From positions 62,001 to 126,000 of the forward strand of contig NZ_LXYG01000020.1 of NCBI RefSeq assembly GCF_001650905.1: 64,000 nt of DNA. Reading direction: 5' to 3'. The notes under the pieces were generated by a model. The model saw nothing but the letters and a program-made list of their open reading frames with translations, made no database searches and had not been told where the DNA came from. The position numbers and the translations under genes were made by a program. This document shows positions 45,939-56,800 of this stretch, in pieces; within the stretch, counting starts at the first letter, position 1; each line of letters begins with the position of its first letter. The stretch is from Balneola sp. EhC07. Lineage in GTDB: Bacteria; Bacteroidota; Rhodothermia; Balneolales; Balneolaceae.

Positions 45939-48900
45939 TTACTTGATTAGAGTTAATTTCTTGATCATGACTACATTCCCTGCTCGAAGGCGATAAATAT
46001 ACATCCCTGAAGCAAGGTTTGAAGCATTAAAGTTTAGCGTGTAGCGTCCGGCGGTTTTGTTTTCGCCGTTCAACAATGTGGCTACTTTCCTTCCCAGAAT
46101 ATCAAACACTTCCAGGGTTACTTTTCCGGTTTTCGGGACTCCATAAGCAATGGTTGTACTTGGATTAAACGGGTTTGGATAGTTTTGTTCAAGCTCAAAA
46201 GTTAGTGGCAAATCGGATTCGGGTTCGTTGGTTACCGTCTGGCTTTGCTTTATCAGAAGTTTAAACCTTGAAGTTTCACCCTTCTTTTTCCTGAGTATTT
46301 GAATTGGAGAAGCAGGTTGTTTTTGTGTGGATTTTACACTCTCTTTTGAATATTCCAAGAGTTCGAAATTAAGAGTGTCAGCACCAGTTATTTCGTAAGT
46401 GCTCTCATTCTTTTCATCAACAAGAATAATATGCCAATCTTCAGGGATACTTACTGTTTTCCAATCAAGCATATGGTCTCCTGATAAATTATTACCATAT
46501 ATATCCAAGTTTAGCTCAAGATCACTATCTCCGAAAGGAAGTGCCTGAATATCCATTGTTGGGTCATTATCTGAGCTTGTTCCAAGAGACAGGAATTCGT
46601 TTGTTAACGGCTGTAATTTAAAAGCATCCAGATTGTCTTTACCAACCTTAGCTTGTTCATCAAAAAATATTACCGATTCGGAAAAACTACCCCCTTTTGA
46701 TAATCTTAGTCGTATCTGCGGATTCGAAACCTTTTTTTCAAAAACCCCACCCGAACTTCTCACCGAATCAGATAAAGACAGAACGGGTGATTCTCCGTTA
46801 GCTTTTACCCAAACTGACTGCCATGGAGCAATTTTCCCGTCTTGTAAAGTTCCAGTAACCCCATTCCAACTTTTATAAGTACCATCTTTTTGACTCCAGA
46901 CATAAAAGGTTGCATCAAGGTTCGTACGGTTCCAACCATGTTGGGCATCCCAGTCAATCGATTTTCCATAGGGGTTCCCAATTAAATTCCAGCCATCGTT
47001 CGAGGAATTACCAGTATCAGTAAATGAAAGTACTTTTGAAATTTCTCCCCGATATTGAGCATTACTATTAGTTAAGAGCTTTGGAAAACCAACATTCCCG
47101 GAAGCATTTGGTCCGTTATCATCACTAAAAACATATACGGCAAAACCTGAACCCACGAAAACACTATCTGATATATTGGTTGGTAGTTCCCAGCTTCTTG
47201 TTGCTTCATTCCAAAATAACACATTCGGAGTTCCTGATGGAGCATTTGAACCCGTAAATCCCTGAGTCCATAGCGAACCTAAAACCGAAGAAAACGTGTG
47301 TTTACCGGATGGTGCAGCCATTAAACGCCAGCCTTCATCCCCGCTTAGAACTACTTTTTTGTGTCCAAACTCTCTCAGATAAGGATAACCTATCGAATCT
47401 GATTTTGCCCAATGGTTTTCCCAATCAAATCCTGAAAAATTTGAACTATTCCACATTTGAGCTGTCGTCATTCCCGTTCCGTCAGCAGAAGTCGTTTGGC
47501 CGGTTGTCTGGGTATCCCAATAACTGTTCGTTACCGTTCCGGAATTTTTTTCTCCTATAAGACCTCCGTTGCCTGATGGAGCAGATACACTACCTGTTGC
47601 AAAACTGTTTTGAATAGTTCCGCTTATCAACCTTCCAACTAAACCTGATGCTCCATAATTAGAGCTGCTCACAGAAGCTGTGGAATAGGAATTAGAAACT
47701 AATCCATTTGAGCCGTTATAGTTTTCAGTTGCGCCAACCAATCCGCCGGTATGATTATATCCCGAAACAGAACCGGTTGAATAACTATTAAGAACTTGAG
47801 AATAATTAAAACCAACCAATGCTCCGTTATATTGATCACCCGTAATATTCACATCTTCAAGAGATATGTTTTTTAGTACAGCATTATGAGTAGCACCAAA
47901 TAAACCATTAAAGTCTGAACTACCTCTATTTATAAACAGATTTTTGATTGTATAACCTTTTCCATCTAAAACTCCCTTGAATTCCGATCCACTAGAGTTA
48001 GTTCCAATCGGCTCCCAACCGCTAGCCGCATTATAAGGTTCAACGTCTAAATCAATATCTGAGGCAAGTTCATAATGACTGTTCATATTGAATCGAATAG
48101 CATGTAACTGTAAGGGAGTTTTTATCTTAAAAGGATTTGCTACGGTACCTTCCCCTTCGTAACCAATCAAATCTTCATATCCGGGAAGTTCATCGGGCTC
48201 ATTAAACCTTAAATATGGATAGCTTTCTTCATAGCCGGACTTAATAGCCCAAACAGAACTAAAATTCCACCCTCCGAAAGTGCTTTGTGTTTTCATTTCC
48301 TGGGTTGTTGCTTCAGTAGCATCATAACTATCATTTTTGCCTGAGGCTTCACCGTCCCAATAGTTACCTGTTGCAGTTCCACTTCCGGTTCGGTACCCAA
48401 CAAAACCTAATGTTCTGGAACCACTTCCGGTTACTTTTCCTGCTGAATAGGAATTAATAATTGTTCCGTTATTTCTTATCCCTACAAACCCGCCAATATG
48501 TGTGTTAGATTCACCATCTACAGAAGCCAGAGAGTAAGAATTGCTTATTGTTGATGATAGTAACTGTCCTACCATACCACCGGCATAACTTCCACCTCTA
48601 ATTGAGCCCGTTGTGTAACTTTCTGATACTGAGCCGCCATACATAAAACCTACCAATCCTCCTGTATTTCCCGCCCCGATAATAGATACCGAATCTAACC
48701 CAACTCGATGTATTGTACCTGATGAACTTCCGAATAATCCAATATTTGAAGTTCCGGGTCTGTTAATCGTTAACCCTTTTATAGAATATCCACTTCCATT
48801 GTAATTTCCTCCAAAATCTACAATTGGCTCCCAATTATCGAAAACAGACAAATCAATATCCGCACTTTGAACGAATGCACTATCTCTATTTAATCGCACC

Positions 48901-51900
48901 CGGTTTAATTCTTTTGCTGATGAAATCTGATAAGGATCGCCAGTTGATCCTGACCCATTTTCATATGTTTTTTCTTCTCCAGGGTTAGACACAGGATCTA
49001 CTTCACGAAGGTATGGATAACTAAGTTTTGGCCCACTCTGGAGTGTCCAGATTGAGCTGAAATTCCAACCTGAAAAAGTTGCCTGCGTCTTCATTTCTTC
49101 GGATGTCTTCCCTGTTCCAAGAGCCGAACCAGATTGTTCTGATGTCTCAATATCCCAATAAGAATCGGAAACTGATCCGGAAGAATTAATCCCGATTAGT
49201 CCTCCGATGTTTGAACCACTGCCTCTTACTTCTCCTGCTGAATAGGTTTCGTCGATCGTGCCACTTATCAATCTACCTACTAGCCCACCTGCATTAGAGC
49301 CGGCAGCCTCAACATCAACCAAGGCATACGACTCAGAAATATCTCCTGTTGAGCCGTTATAGTTTTCGAGAATTCCAACTAAACCACCTACATGATTACT
49401 TCCTTCAATATGCCCTGTTGCAAATGTGCTTTTGACGTCCGAGTAACTAATACCCACCAAAGCACCTACTATATCTTTTCCTTCGATGTCAACATCAACC
49501 AAACCTACGTTTTTCACTTCACCGTCAAATATTGCCCCGAACAAACCTACCACGTTTTCTGTTGAACGACGGATCCTTAAGTTTTCAATGATATATCCGT
49601 TTCCGTCAAAAACACCTCTGAATTCAGCACCGGAAGAATTTTCACCGATAGGATCCCATCCCTGAGGATAGTTGTATCCAAAATTTCCCACATCGATATC
49701 ATTTGTGAGTTTAAAATGACTGGTTAAAAAATTTCTTACTTCATTGAGATGTGTTGCGGTAGAAATTTGATACGGATTACCGGAAGTTCCATCACCGCCC
49801 CCAAATACAGGATCTTTCTGTAAATTCGGATATCCTGAATTAACTCCGGATGATATAGACCACCTCGAAGAAAAATCCCATCCTAAATTTGAAAATGTAG
49901 ATTCGGTTTTCATTTGAGATGTAGAAACTCCTACACCACCCTGACTCTGGGTTTGGCCACTTACATCTTCATCCCAAAGACTATTGTTTACTGAGTTAGT
50001 GCCCGAAGAATTAACTTCAACGTACCCAACCAAACCACCAGATTCTATGGATCCCTGAACATCTGTTGCAGCGTAACTTACAGATATGTCATTTAGTCCA
50101 CCTGCGGTAACAATTTGTGCACCAACCAAGCCTCCTGATCTTACCGATGTTTCTACTGTACCTTTTGTAAAACTATTTTGTATGTAATTTGCACCCGCTT
50201 CTCCGAATTGTCCTCCTACAAGTAAACCCACATAAGTATTTCCATCTACAGTTCCGGTTACATAACTATTAGATATAGTTGATGTTCTTGAGGACGCGTG
50301 CTGTTGACCTATAAGTCCACCTGTATAAACATTTCCGGTTACATCAATATTTGTAAGCCGAACGTTGGTAATTTGAGCAGAACTGGTTTTTCCGAATAAC
50401 CCGGTATAATCCGTTGATCTGTCTATAAACAAACCATCGATTGTATAATCATTTCCATCAAATCTACCTCTGAATGGTTCGGTTTGAGTTCCGATTGGTT
50501 CCCATCCACTGCCCGAGTTAAATGGTGAGACGTCCAAATCAACGTTATCTACCAATATAAAATTAGCCGACAGATAGTTCCTTACTGCTTTTAGTTGAGT
50601 AGCATTTGAAATTTGATACGGATCTTCAATAGTACCTGAACCGGGAAATACCGCTATTGGCGATTTTATCTTTACGGTTGGATATCCATTGTTTGCAGAA
50701 CCGGAAATTTCCCATTCATTAGTAAAATCCCAATTGTATGCTGTATAAGTTGATTGGCTTTTCATACTGGAAGAGGTTTCCCCAATTCCTCCATCACTTG
50801 ATGACCGACCACTGGTTTGTGTATCCCAAAAGCTTGTAAATGTAGAGTTCTGCCCGCTACCCAGCCGTTGCCCTACAAATCCTCCAACATTTGTATTACC
50901 ACTTACTGCACCGGTTGAATAGCTGTTATAAATTCTATTCGTACTTGATGAACTACTAGCGTTCATAGCTCCGATAAAACCTCCGGCACCGTATTTACCT
51001 ATAACCTGAACTCTTGCATAACTATTACGAATGGTATTGGTTCCTCCGGATGCTTGCATTCGTCCGATTAGCCCACCTCCATCAGAATAGGAACTGTTCA
51101 CAACTCCGGTGGCGTAACTGTTTTCAATGATACTTTCCTTGGAAGGGCCTGCATATTGGAATCCGATTAAAGCTCCAACAAAATCTTCTCCTGTTATATC
51201 AACATTAGTCAAACCTAGATTATAAATACTTGCGTTTTCGGCATTTCCGAAAAGCCCAACGTAAGTTTCTTCCGTGTCAATAAATAAACCATCGATAATG
51301 TAACCGTCTCCATAAAAAGTACCTGTAAATGGACTGCTTTGTGTACCTATAGGATCCCAACCTGAACCCGAGTTATAAGGAGCTACATCCAGGTTAATAT
51401 TCGCGGTAAGAATAAAGTGAAATGACGGATAGTTTCTTATTTCATTCAATTGTTCTGCTGTAGCAATTTGATAAGGATTAGCTTCTGTCCCTGCCCCTGC
51501 ATCAAAAACTCCATAAACAGGTTCTTCAGGTGCGGGCCCTATCAAACTACTTTCGTAGATATTACCTTGACCGAATTGATCTCCGACGGTAACTTCAAAA
51601 CTGATATATTTTCCGTTATCATCAAATTGATTTACTACATAAACTCTTCCTGAAACACCTGATATTGTTGTTTTCCCATTACCTTCTGCATCGTCAAATC
51701 GGTACCATTTAAACACTGTGCCTGTTTCCGAATCACCATCTGTATCGTAATAATCATATTCACCAACAAGAGAAGCTCCGGCTTGATGAATCCCATTAAT
51801 ATAAACATTGGTTGCAAATGGAGCAGTATTTGTGGTTAATCCGGGAACTAAACTTGGACTGGGGTCACGTAAATAAGGATATGATAAACTTCCATCCTCA

Positions 51901-53633
51901 TCTCTTTCTTTTATATCCCAATTACTTGAAAAATTCCATCCCGAGTAACTCTCTTTTTGTAACATTTCAAGTGTAGATTTTGAAGAACCTCCTCCACTGT
52001 TAGTAGATTGTCCTGTTTTTTCTCTGTCCCAATAGGAATTTGTAATATAATTTGTAGACGGGTTGTATTCGCCCACTAATCCTCCTGCGCCATTAGGAGC
52101 TGATACAGTTCCTGCTGCATAGCTTTCTTTAATATGTCCGTCATAAAAGCGTCCTGCAAGTCCACCTGCACTATAACTTGACGCTGAAACAGTAGCTACA
52201 GAATAAGATCTCTCCAAACCAATGCTACTTGCTTCTGTTTGCTCAATTCTTCCTACTAATCCACCGGCATGATTTATTGCGTTCACGGAACCAGTACTGT
52301 AACTATTGGTTACATCGTCATAAATAGCACCGGCAATAGTTCCCACATAGTTTCTTCCTGTTACGTTGGCATTTTCAATTGCAATTCGATTCAAGATTGC
52401 TCCTTCTTCAACGATTTCAAAAAGACCGACATTATCTTCTGATGATCGGTTGATAGTCAAATTTGAAATAATCCAACCGTTTCCATCATAAGAACCTTCG
52501 AAATTTTCAATTGGATTCCAGTTACTTACCGAAGACAAATCAATATGTTCTGTTTGGATGAAATAAGCAGTCAGATAATTTCGTGCTTCATTCAGCTGAT
52601 CTGCAGAACCTACATGAAATGGATCAGATGAAGTGCCTAACCCTCCATCAAATACAGGTGGTGGAAGCAACGTAGGATAAGAGCCGGAATTAATTGTCCA
52701 AACTACTCCAAAATTCCAACCTGCGTTTGTAAATGTGCTTTGATTTTTCATTTCCGAGGTTGTTTTCCCCGTACCTCCAGCACTGGAAGATTGCCCGCTG
52801 GTTTGCGTATCCCAAAAACTATTCGTTGTTGTACTTGCGTACGAGTAGCCAATTAGTCCACCTGTGTTTACACTTCCACTTACAGATCCTGTTGAATAAC
52901 TTCTGTTTACAGTACTTGTAATTGAAGCATTGCTAGACATGGTCCCAACCATACCACCAACTCTTCTGTAACCGTTTATTGTTCCTGATGAATACGAATC
53001 TGATATATGTGAAATATAGAGGTTCCCGGTAATTCCTCCGGAATGATCAGAACTACTTGTAACAGATACTGCAGAGGATATGTTAGTTAATGTAGCTTCC
53101 CATGATTGCCCCGTAACTCCTCCTGATGCACCAGATGATGCAGTTACTGATCCTGAAATACTTACAAAACTAATATTTGTTCCTCCGTTAAAACCAATTA
53201 GGCCACCTACATTTGCACTTCCAGTAACGTTTATATTAGTAAGATTGAGATTTGTAATACTGCTCCCTCTATCTGTTGCTCCAATCAAACCTATATAGTC
53301 GTATCCGGATCTGCTTATATGGAGATTACTTATGGTATGACCATTTCCATCTATAGAGCCATTAAATCTATATCCGGGGTTGAACCCACCTATGGGTTCC
53401 CAACCTGATCCGGAGTTATAAGGAGACACATTTAAATCTATATCTGCAGTAAGAATAAATGAACTGCTTAAATAATTTCTGATATTGTTTAAATCTGATG
53501 CAGTGGCAATTTGATAAGGATTACCTGAGCTACCATCCCCTCCCGAGAATTGAGCATTTACTATTTGGCTAAAGCCTACCATTATCAGAAATACAAACAA
53601 TTGTATCTTTAAAACTGCATTATATTTATCCAT
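45939..53633 (-). CDS. Giant 3: T9SS-secreted GLUG-repeat surface protein (about 2564 aa)
   Basis: The frame extends to a GTG at 53681. The ATG at 53631-53633 is preferred because the product then starts with a normal signal peptide (MDKYNAVLKIQLFVFLIMVG, cleavage near VNAQ). Seven GLUG-rich blocks follow. Two precede an Ig-like domain (residues about 600-700, FKWYRFDDAEG) of the kind found in giant 1, and five come after it, with a period near 280. A C-terminal beta domain (GWRLMAAP, GWNLIGNPYG) starts near 2100 and a T9SS type A domain near 2475, with NPFNPST and final KKLTLIK. The last GLUG block closely resembles the last block of giant 2 in protein but not in DNA. It lies 195 bp downstream of the AraC-type hybrid kinase gene on the same strand, and a direct-repeat element separates them. 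Confidence 0.92.
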   Translation of the reverse strand: MDKYNAVLKIQLFVFLIMVGFSQIVNAQFSGGDGSSGNPYQIATASDLNNIRNYLSSSFILTADIDLNVSPYNSGSGWEPIGGFNPGYRFNGSIDGNGHTISNLHISRSGYDYIGLIGATDRGSSITNLNLTNINVTGSANVGGLIGFNGGTNISFVSISGSVTASSGASGGVTGQSWEATLTNISSAVSVTSSSDHSGGITGNLYISHISDSYSSGTINGYRRVGGMVGTMSSNASITSTVNRSYSTGSVSGSVNTGGLIGYSYASTTTNSFWDTQTSGQSSSAGGTGKTTSEMKNQSTFTNAGWNFGVVWTINSGSYPTLLPPPVFDGGLGTSSDPFHVGSADQLNEARNYLTAYFIQTEHIDLSSVSNWNPIENFEGSYDGNGWIISNLTINRSSEDNVGLFEIVEEGAILNRIAIENANVTGRNYVGTIAGAIYDDVTNSYSTGSVNAINHAGGLVGRIEQTEASSIGLERSYSVATVSASSYSAGGLAGRFYDGHIKESYAAGTVSAPNGAGGLVGEYNPSTNYITNSYWDREKTGQSTNSGGGSSKSTLEMLQKESYSGWNFSSNWDIKERDEDGSLSYPYLRDPSPSLVPGLTTNTAPFATNVYINGIHQAGASLVGEYDYYDTDGDSETGTVFKWYRFDDAEGNGKTTISGVSGRVYVVNQFDDNGKYISFEVTVGDQFGQGNIYESSLIGPAPEEPVYGVFDAGAGTEANPYQIATAEQLNEIRNYPSFHFILTANINLDVAPYNSGSGWDPIGTQSSPFTGTFYGDGYIIDGLFIDTEETYVGLFGNAENASIYNLGLTNVDITGEDFVGALIGFQYAGPSKESIIENSYATGVVNSSYSDGGGLIGRMQASGGTNTIRNSYARVQVIGKYGAGGFIGAMNASSSSSTNRIYNSYSTGAVSGNTNVGGFVGQRLGSGQNSTFTSFWDTQTSGRSSSDGGIGETSSSMKSQSTYTAYNWDFTNEWEISGSANNGYPTVKIKSPIAVFPGSGTIEDPYQISNATQLKAVRNYLSANFILVDNVDLDVSPFNSGSGWEPIGTQTEPFRGRFDGNDYTIDGLFIDRSTDYTGLFGKTSSAQITNVRLTNIDVTGNVYTGGLIGQQHASSRTSTISNSYVTGTVDGNTYVGLLVGGQFGEAGANYIQNSFTKGTVETSVRSGGLVGAQIVTAGGLNDISVSYAATDVQGSIESGGLVGYVEVNSSGTNSVNNSLWDEDVSGQTQSQGGVGVSTSQMKTESTFSNLGWDFSSRWSISSGVNSGYPNLQKDPVFGGGDGTSGNPYQISTATHLNEVRNFLTSHFKLTNDIDVGNFGYNYPQGWDPIGENSSGAEFRGVFDGNGYIIENLRIRRSTENVVGLFGAIFDGEVKNVGLVDVDIEGKDIVGALVGISYSDVKSTFATGHIEGSNHVGGLVGILENYNGSTGDISESYALVDVEAAGSNAGGLVGRLISGTIDETYSAGEVRGSGSNIGGLIGINSSGSVSDSYWDIETSEQSGSALGTGKTSEEMKTQATFSGWNFSSIWTLQSGPKLSYPYLREVDPVSNPGEEKTYENGSGSTGDPYQISSAKELNRVRLNRDSAFVQSADIDLSVFDNWEPIVDFGGNYNGSGYSIKGLTINRPGTSNIGLFGSSSGTIHRVGLDSVSIIGAGNTGGLVGFMYGGSVSESYTTGSIRGGSYAGGMVGQLLSSTISNSYSLASVDGESNTHIGGFVGIRNNGTIINSYSAGKVTGSGSRTLGFVGYRTGSGTATGNYWDGEASGKNDSYDATEATTQEMKTQSTFGGWNFSSVWAIKSGYEESYPYLRFNEPDELPGYEDLIGYEGEGTVANPFKIKTPLQLHAIRFNMNSHYELASDIDLDVEPYNAASGWEPIGTNSSGSEFKGVLDGKGYTIKNLFINRGSSDFNGLFGATHNAVLKNISLEDVNITGDQYNGALVGFNYSQVLNSYSTGSVSGYNHTGGLVGATENYNGSNGLVSNSYSTASVSSSNYGASGLVGRLISGTIQNSFATGSVSAPSGNGGLIGEKNSGTVTNSYWDTQTTGQTTSADGTGMTTAQMWNSSNFSGFDWENHWAKSDSIGYPYLREFGHKKVVLSGDEGWRLMAAPSGKHTFSSVLGSLWTQGFTGSNAPSGTPNVLFWNEATRSWELPTNISDSVFVGSGFAVYVFSDDNGPNASGNVGFPKLLTNSNAQYRGEISKVLSFTDTGNSSNDGWNLIGNPYGKSIDWDAQHGWNRTNLDATFYVWSQKDGTYKSWNGVTGTLQDGKIAPWQSVWVKANGESPVLSLSDSVRSSGGVFEKKVSNPQIRLRLSKGGSFSESVIFFDEQAKVGKDNLDAFKLQPLTNEFLSLGTSSDNDPTMDIQALPFGDSDLELNLDIYGNNLSGDHMLDWKTVSIPEDWHIILVDEKNESTYEITGADTLNFELLEYSKESVKSTQKQPASPIQILRKKKGETSRFKLLIKQSQTVTNEPESDLPLTFELEQNYPNPFNPSTTIAYGVPKTGKVTLEVFDILGRKVATLLNGENKTAGRYTLNFNASNLASGMYIYRLRAGNVVMIKKLTLIK

Positions 53634-53703
53634 AGTTCTCATCATCAAAAGTTTAAATTTGTCCCACTGTTTTAATTGCACAAATTTCCCTTTTCGATAT
53701 TGA

Positions 53704-53737
53704 ACAGACGTGTCAAAAACCTAAACAAACGTTTCAA
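53704..53737. promoter_or_regulatory. Direct-repeat operator candidate, copy upstream of giant 3
   Basis: CGTGTCAA and CGTTTCAA as direct repeats 21 bp apart, with the intervening AAAACCT and AACAA conserved. It matches the giant 2 copy at 30 of 34 positions. It lies 71 bp upstream of the preferred ATG of giant 3, almost the same distance as in giant 2 (70 bp), which also supports that start. Confidence 0.65.
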
Positions 53738-53828
53738 TAATTATTTATTTAAGCCTTTTAAACCGTATAAAATGAGATTCGGTTCAAGATTGCCACCTGA
53801 TGATAGTTACTGGTAAGCTTGATAGAAT

Positions 53829-56800
53829 TTAAATCATCTTTTCTTTAGGAGAGACTCCAAATCTTTCTTTATAGATTTTGGAAAAATACGCCGATGTTTT
53901 AAATCCAACACTATTTCCTACTTCTGAAACTGACTGTAACCTTCCTTCTTCTATTATTAGTCGGGCTTGCTGTAGCCTTATTTCTTTTACAAAGCCGGCC
54001 GGTGTAAACCCTGTAGATATTTTCAAAAATCTATATAATGAACTTCTACTTTGATTAACCTCTGAGGCAAGCATTTCAACTGTTATGTCTAAGTTTTTTA
54101 TATTTTCTATCACATATTGCTTTAAAACTTCTACATACCCCACAGCTGCACTCATCTCATCAGAGGTTTCTGCTTTTTCTTCTCTTGCCTGATTCCTTTC
54201 CTCAGTTAGAATTAGCAAATTTTTAATCCGAACTAACAATTCATTTTTATTGAAAGGCTTTTGTACATAGTCACTGACACCAATTCTGAACGCATGCACC
54301 CTGTTATTTTCCCCCGAAAGCGCTGTTAGCATTATCAGAGGTATGGATCTAAACTCCGGTACAGTCCGGACATATTTAGCAAATTCGAACCCATCCATTT
54401 GCGGCATCATTACATCAGATAGTATCAACTTCGGTTTTAGCAGTGCAAGCTTCTTCTTCCCATCTATTCCATTTTGTGCTAAAGTCACATTAAATCCTTC
54501 ACCCTCCAGAATAGAAATAATGTAATCTTGCATATCTCTATTATCCTCGAGAACCAGAATATCTTGCTTTGTATAGCTGAGTACTTTACCTGTGGTTAAC
54601 TGTTGCTCATTACTTTGTTCGTTCAATTTTACAGTTGAAACTTCAGACTCATTTACGAACTTCGATATTTGTTCATCTTCTGTATTAACCGGAATAGAAA
54701 CTTTAAATAAAGTACCCGAACCAATTTTACTTTCTACATGTATTTTACCATTGTGTAAATCAACAAACTCTTTGGTAATACTTAACCCAATTCCGATACC
54801 CTCTCCACTACCAATAACTTTAGTATGATTTGTATGAAAGCGGTCAAAAATTAGATCTAAACGATTTTCTTCTATCCCGGTTCCGCTATCCTGTACCGAA
54901 AGAATAAAGTACTTATTATCTCGCTTTAAGCGAACCTTAATATGGCCACCTTCAGGTGTGAACTTTACCGCATTAGAAACAAGATTTGTAACTAATTTTT
55001 GAATTTTATCTCTATCTATTTTTGCGTTGAAATAATCACCATTGTATTCAAATGTCAGCTTTATTTTCTTTTGAAGAGTCAGACTTTCAAAGGATTCAAC
55101 AATAAGCCTTAAGAACTGTGAAACCTCAAGAACTTCCTGATTCAAACTCAAAGCATGTGTATCTAATCTTGCTAGATCCAAAATCTGTTGAACTAATTCC
55201 TGAAGTCTTCTCCCATTTCTTCGCGCCATTGCATATGGCTTTTGCCATTTCTCTTCTGCCTGATCAATTTTTTCTTTTAATAGTTCTAATGGCCCAAGTG
55301 TTAGTGTTAGCGGAGTTTTTAACTCATGAGATATATTCATGAGTAAATTAGTTTTCATTTGGTCAATTTTGTTTAATTCTTCAAGTTGCTCCGCCTTCAA
55401 TCTCAATTCTAATTGTCGGTTTCTGTACGAGGCAATTTGATTAGCTAACCACCAAATCATCAGTAAAATCAGTATACCATAAAAAAATATACTCACTTTA
55501 CTCAGATACCAAGGGGGTGCTATCCGAAATGTTAAAGGAGTTGCTTTCTTAAGCATTCCCATTCCATCAATTCCTTCAGCTTTAATTGAATATGTACCTG
55601 ATTTTAAATTTGTAAAACTGAATTCCGAATCAGATTGCCAGTCACTCCATTCATCGTCATTAACTTTAATTCGAAACCGATCATGTTGAGTATAAAAATT
55701 AGAAGTAAAACCCAGACGGAATTGGATATTAGATTCTGAGGAAGAAAAACTGATTTTTTCATTGGAATCAGATTCAGGTGAACCTTTAATCCACCGAATT
55801 AACTCTATATTTTGTTTCTGGTACCATTGTTTTAGTTCCTCAACTGTCTCAGACTGCATTAAATTTTTAGATCCTGCAATCATTAATTCATTACTTGGAG
55901 ATGAAGCTACCTCATAAAAAAAGCTACCCGCATTGACAGGAATTCTTGAAAAATTTTTGTCCTTGTATTCCCAAATTTTACCTGACCATGAATCGAAGCC
56001 AAATAAATAAACACAGTCATTTATAACCTGAATTCCTTCCACTATAATATTAGAAAACACAATTTCGAATCTTTTATCTCTACTCCAAAAGCTTGGGTTA
56101 TCAATCGAGGATGAAAAAGCTTCATTACTCGTTAAAACAGTATACCTATTATCAACTATTTCAAAACCTATTACCTCTGATACCCCGAATAACTCATTCA
56201 AATTTGCAACCTCTACAACCGAAAAGGAGTTCTCTTTTTGTCTGATTTCAAAAATAATACCACCAGATGTAGCTCCTATCCATTTTTTATTTTGACTAGA
56301 AAGGAGATTTACTACCACAGCGTAGCTTTCATCTTTTACTATTAGCCCCTGAACCCATTCACCATTTTCATTTCTTTGCAATCTTCCAAAGCCCCCTTCC
56401 ATTCCAATAAAGAATGTATCATCCAAATCATCAACCGGAATAAAACTATTTATTCTAAAAGAAAGCTCTGAATCAGATTTTTTTTCTTCGCCATCATATT
56501 CCAACAACTGATACTCAAAAGGAAAATACAGTTGCCCTTTATGGCTATATACTCCTATAGCTGCTCCTATTCCGGGCTCGTAATAAATAGTATCCTGATC
56601 GGTTATTTTTATAGGACCACTAAACCCGCTTAATACCAAGTCATTCTCATCCCAAACAAACATCTGCCCTAAGCCAGACTGCGTGTAAGCCGATAACTCA
56701 TGTGTTTGAAACGGCATTTCAGGATACAATTTTAGAATACCTGTATCATCAATTAACCACACAGTTCCATCAGAAGTTATTGTACTACCTATATAACTTT

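Noticed and set aside
53634-53681. GTG start of giant 3
   Set aside because: It would add 16 charged residues before an otherwise standard signal peptide; the ATG at 53633 also matches the operator spacing of giant 2.
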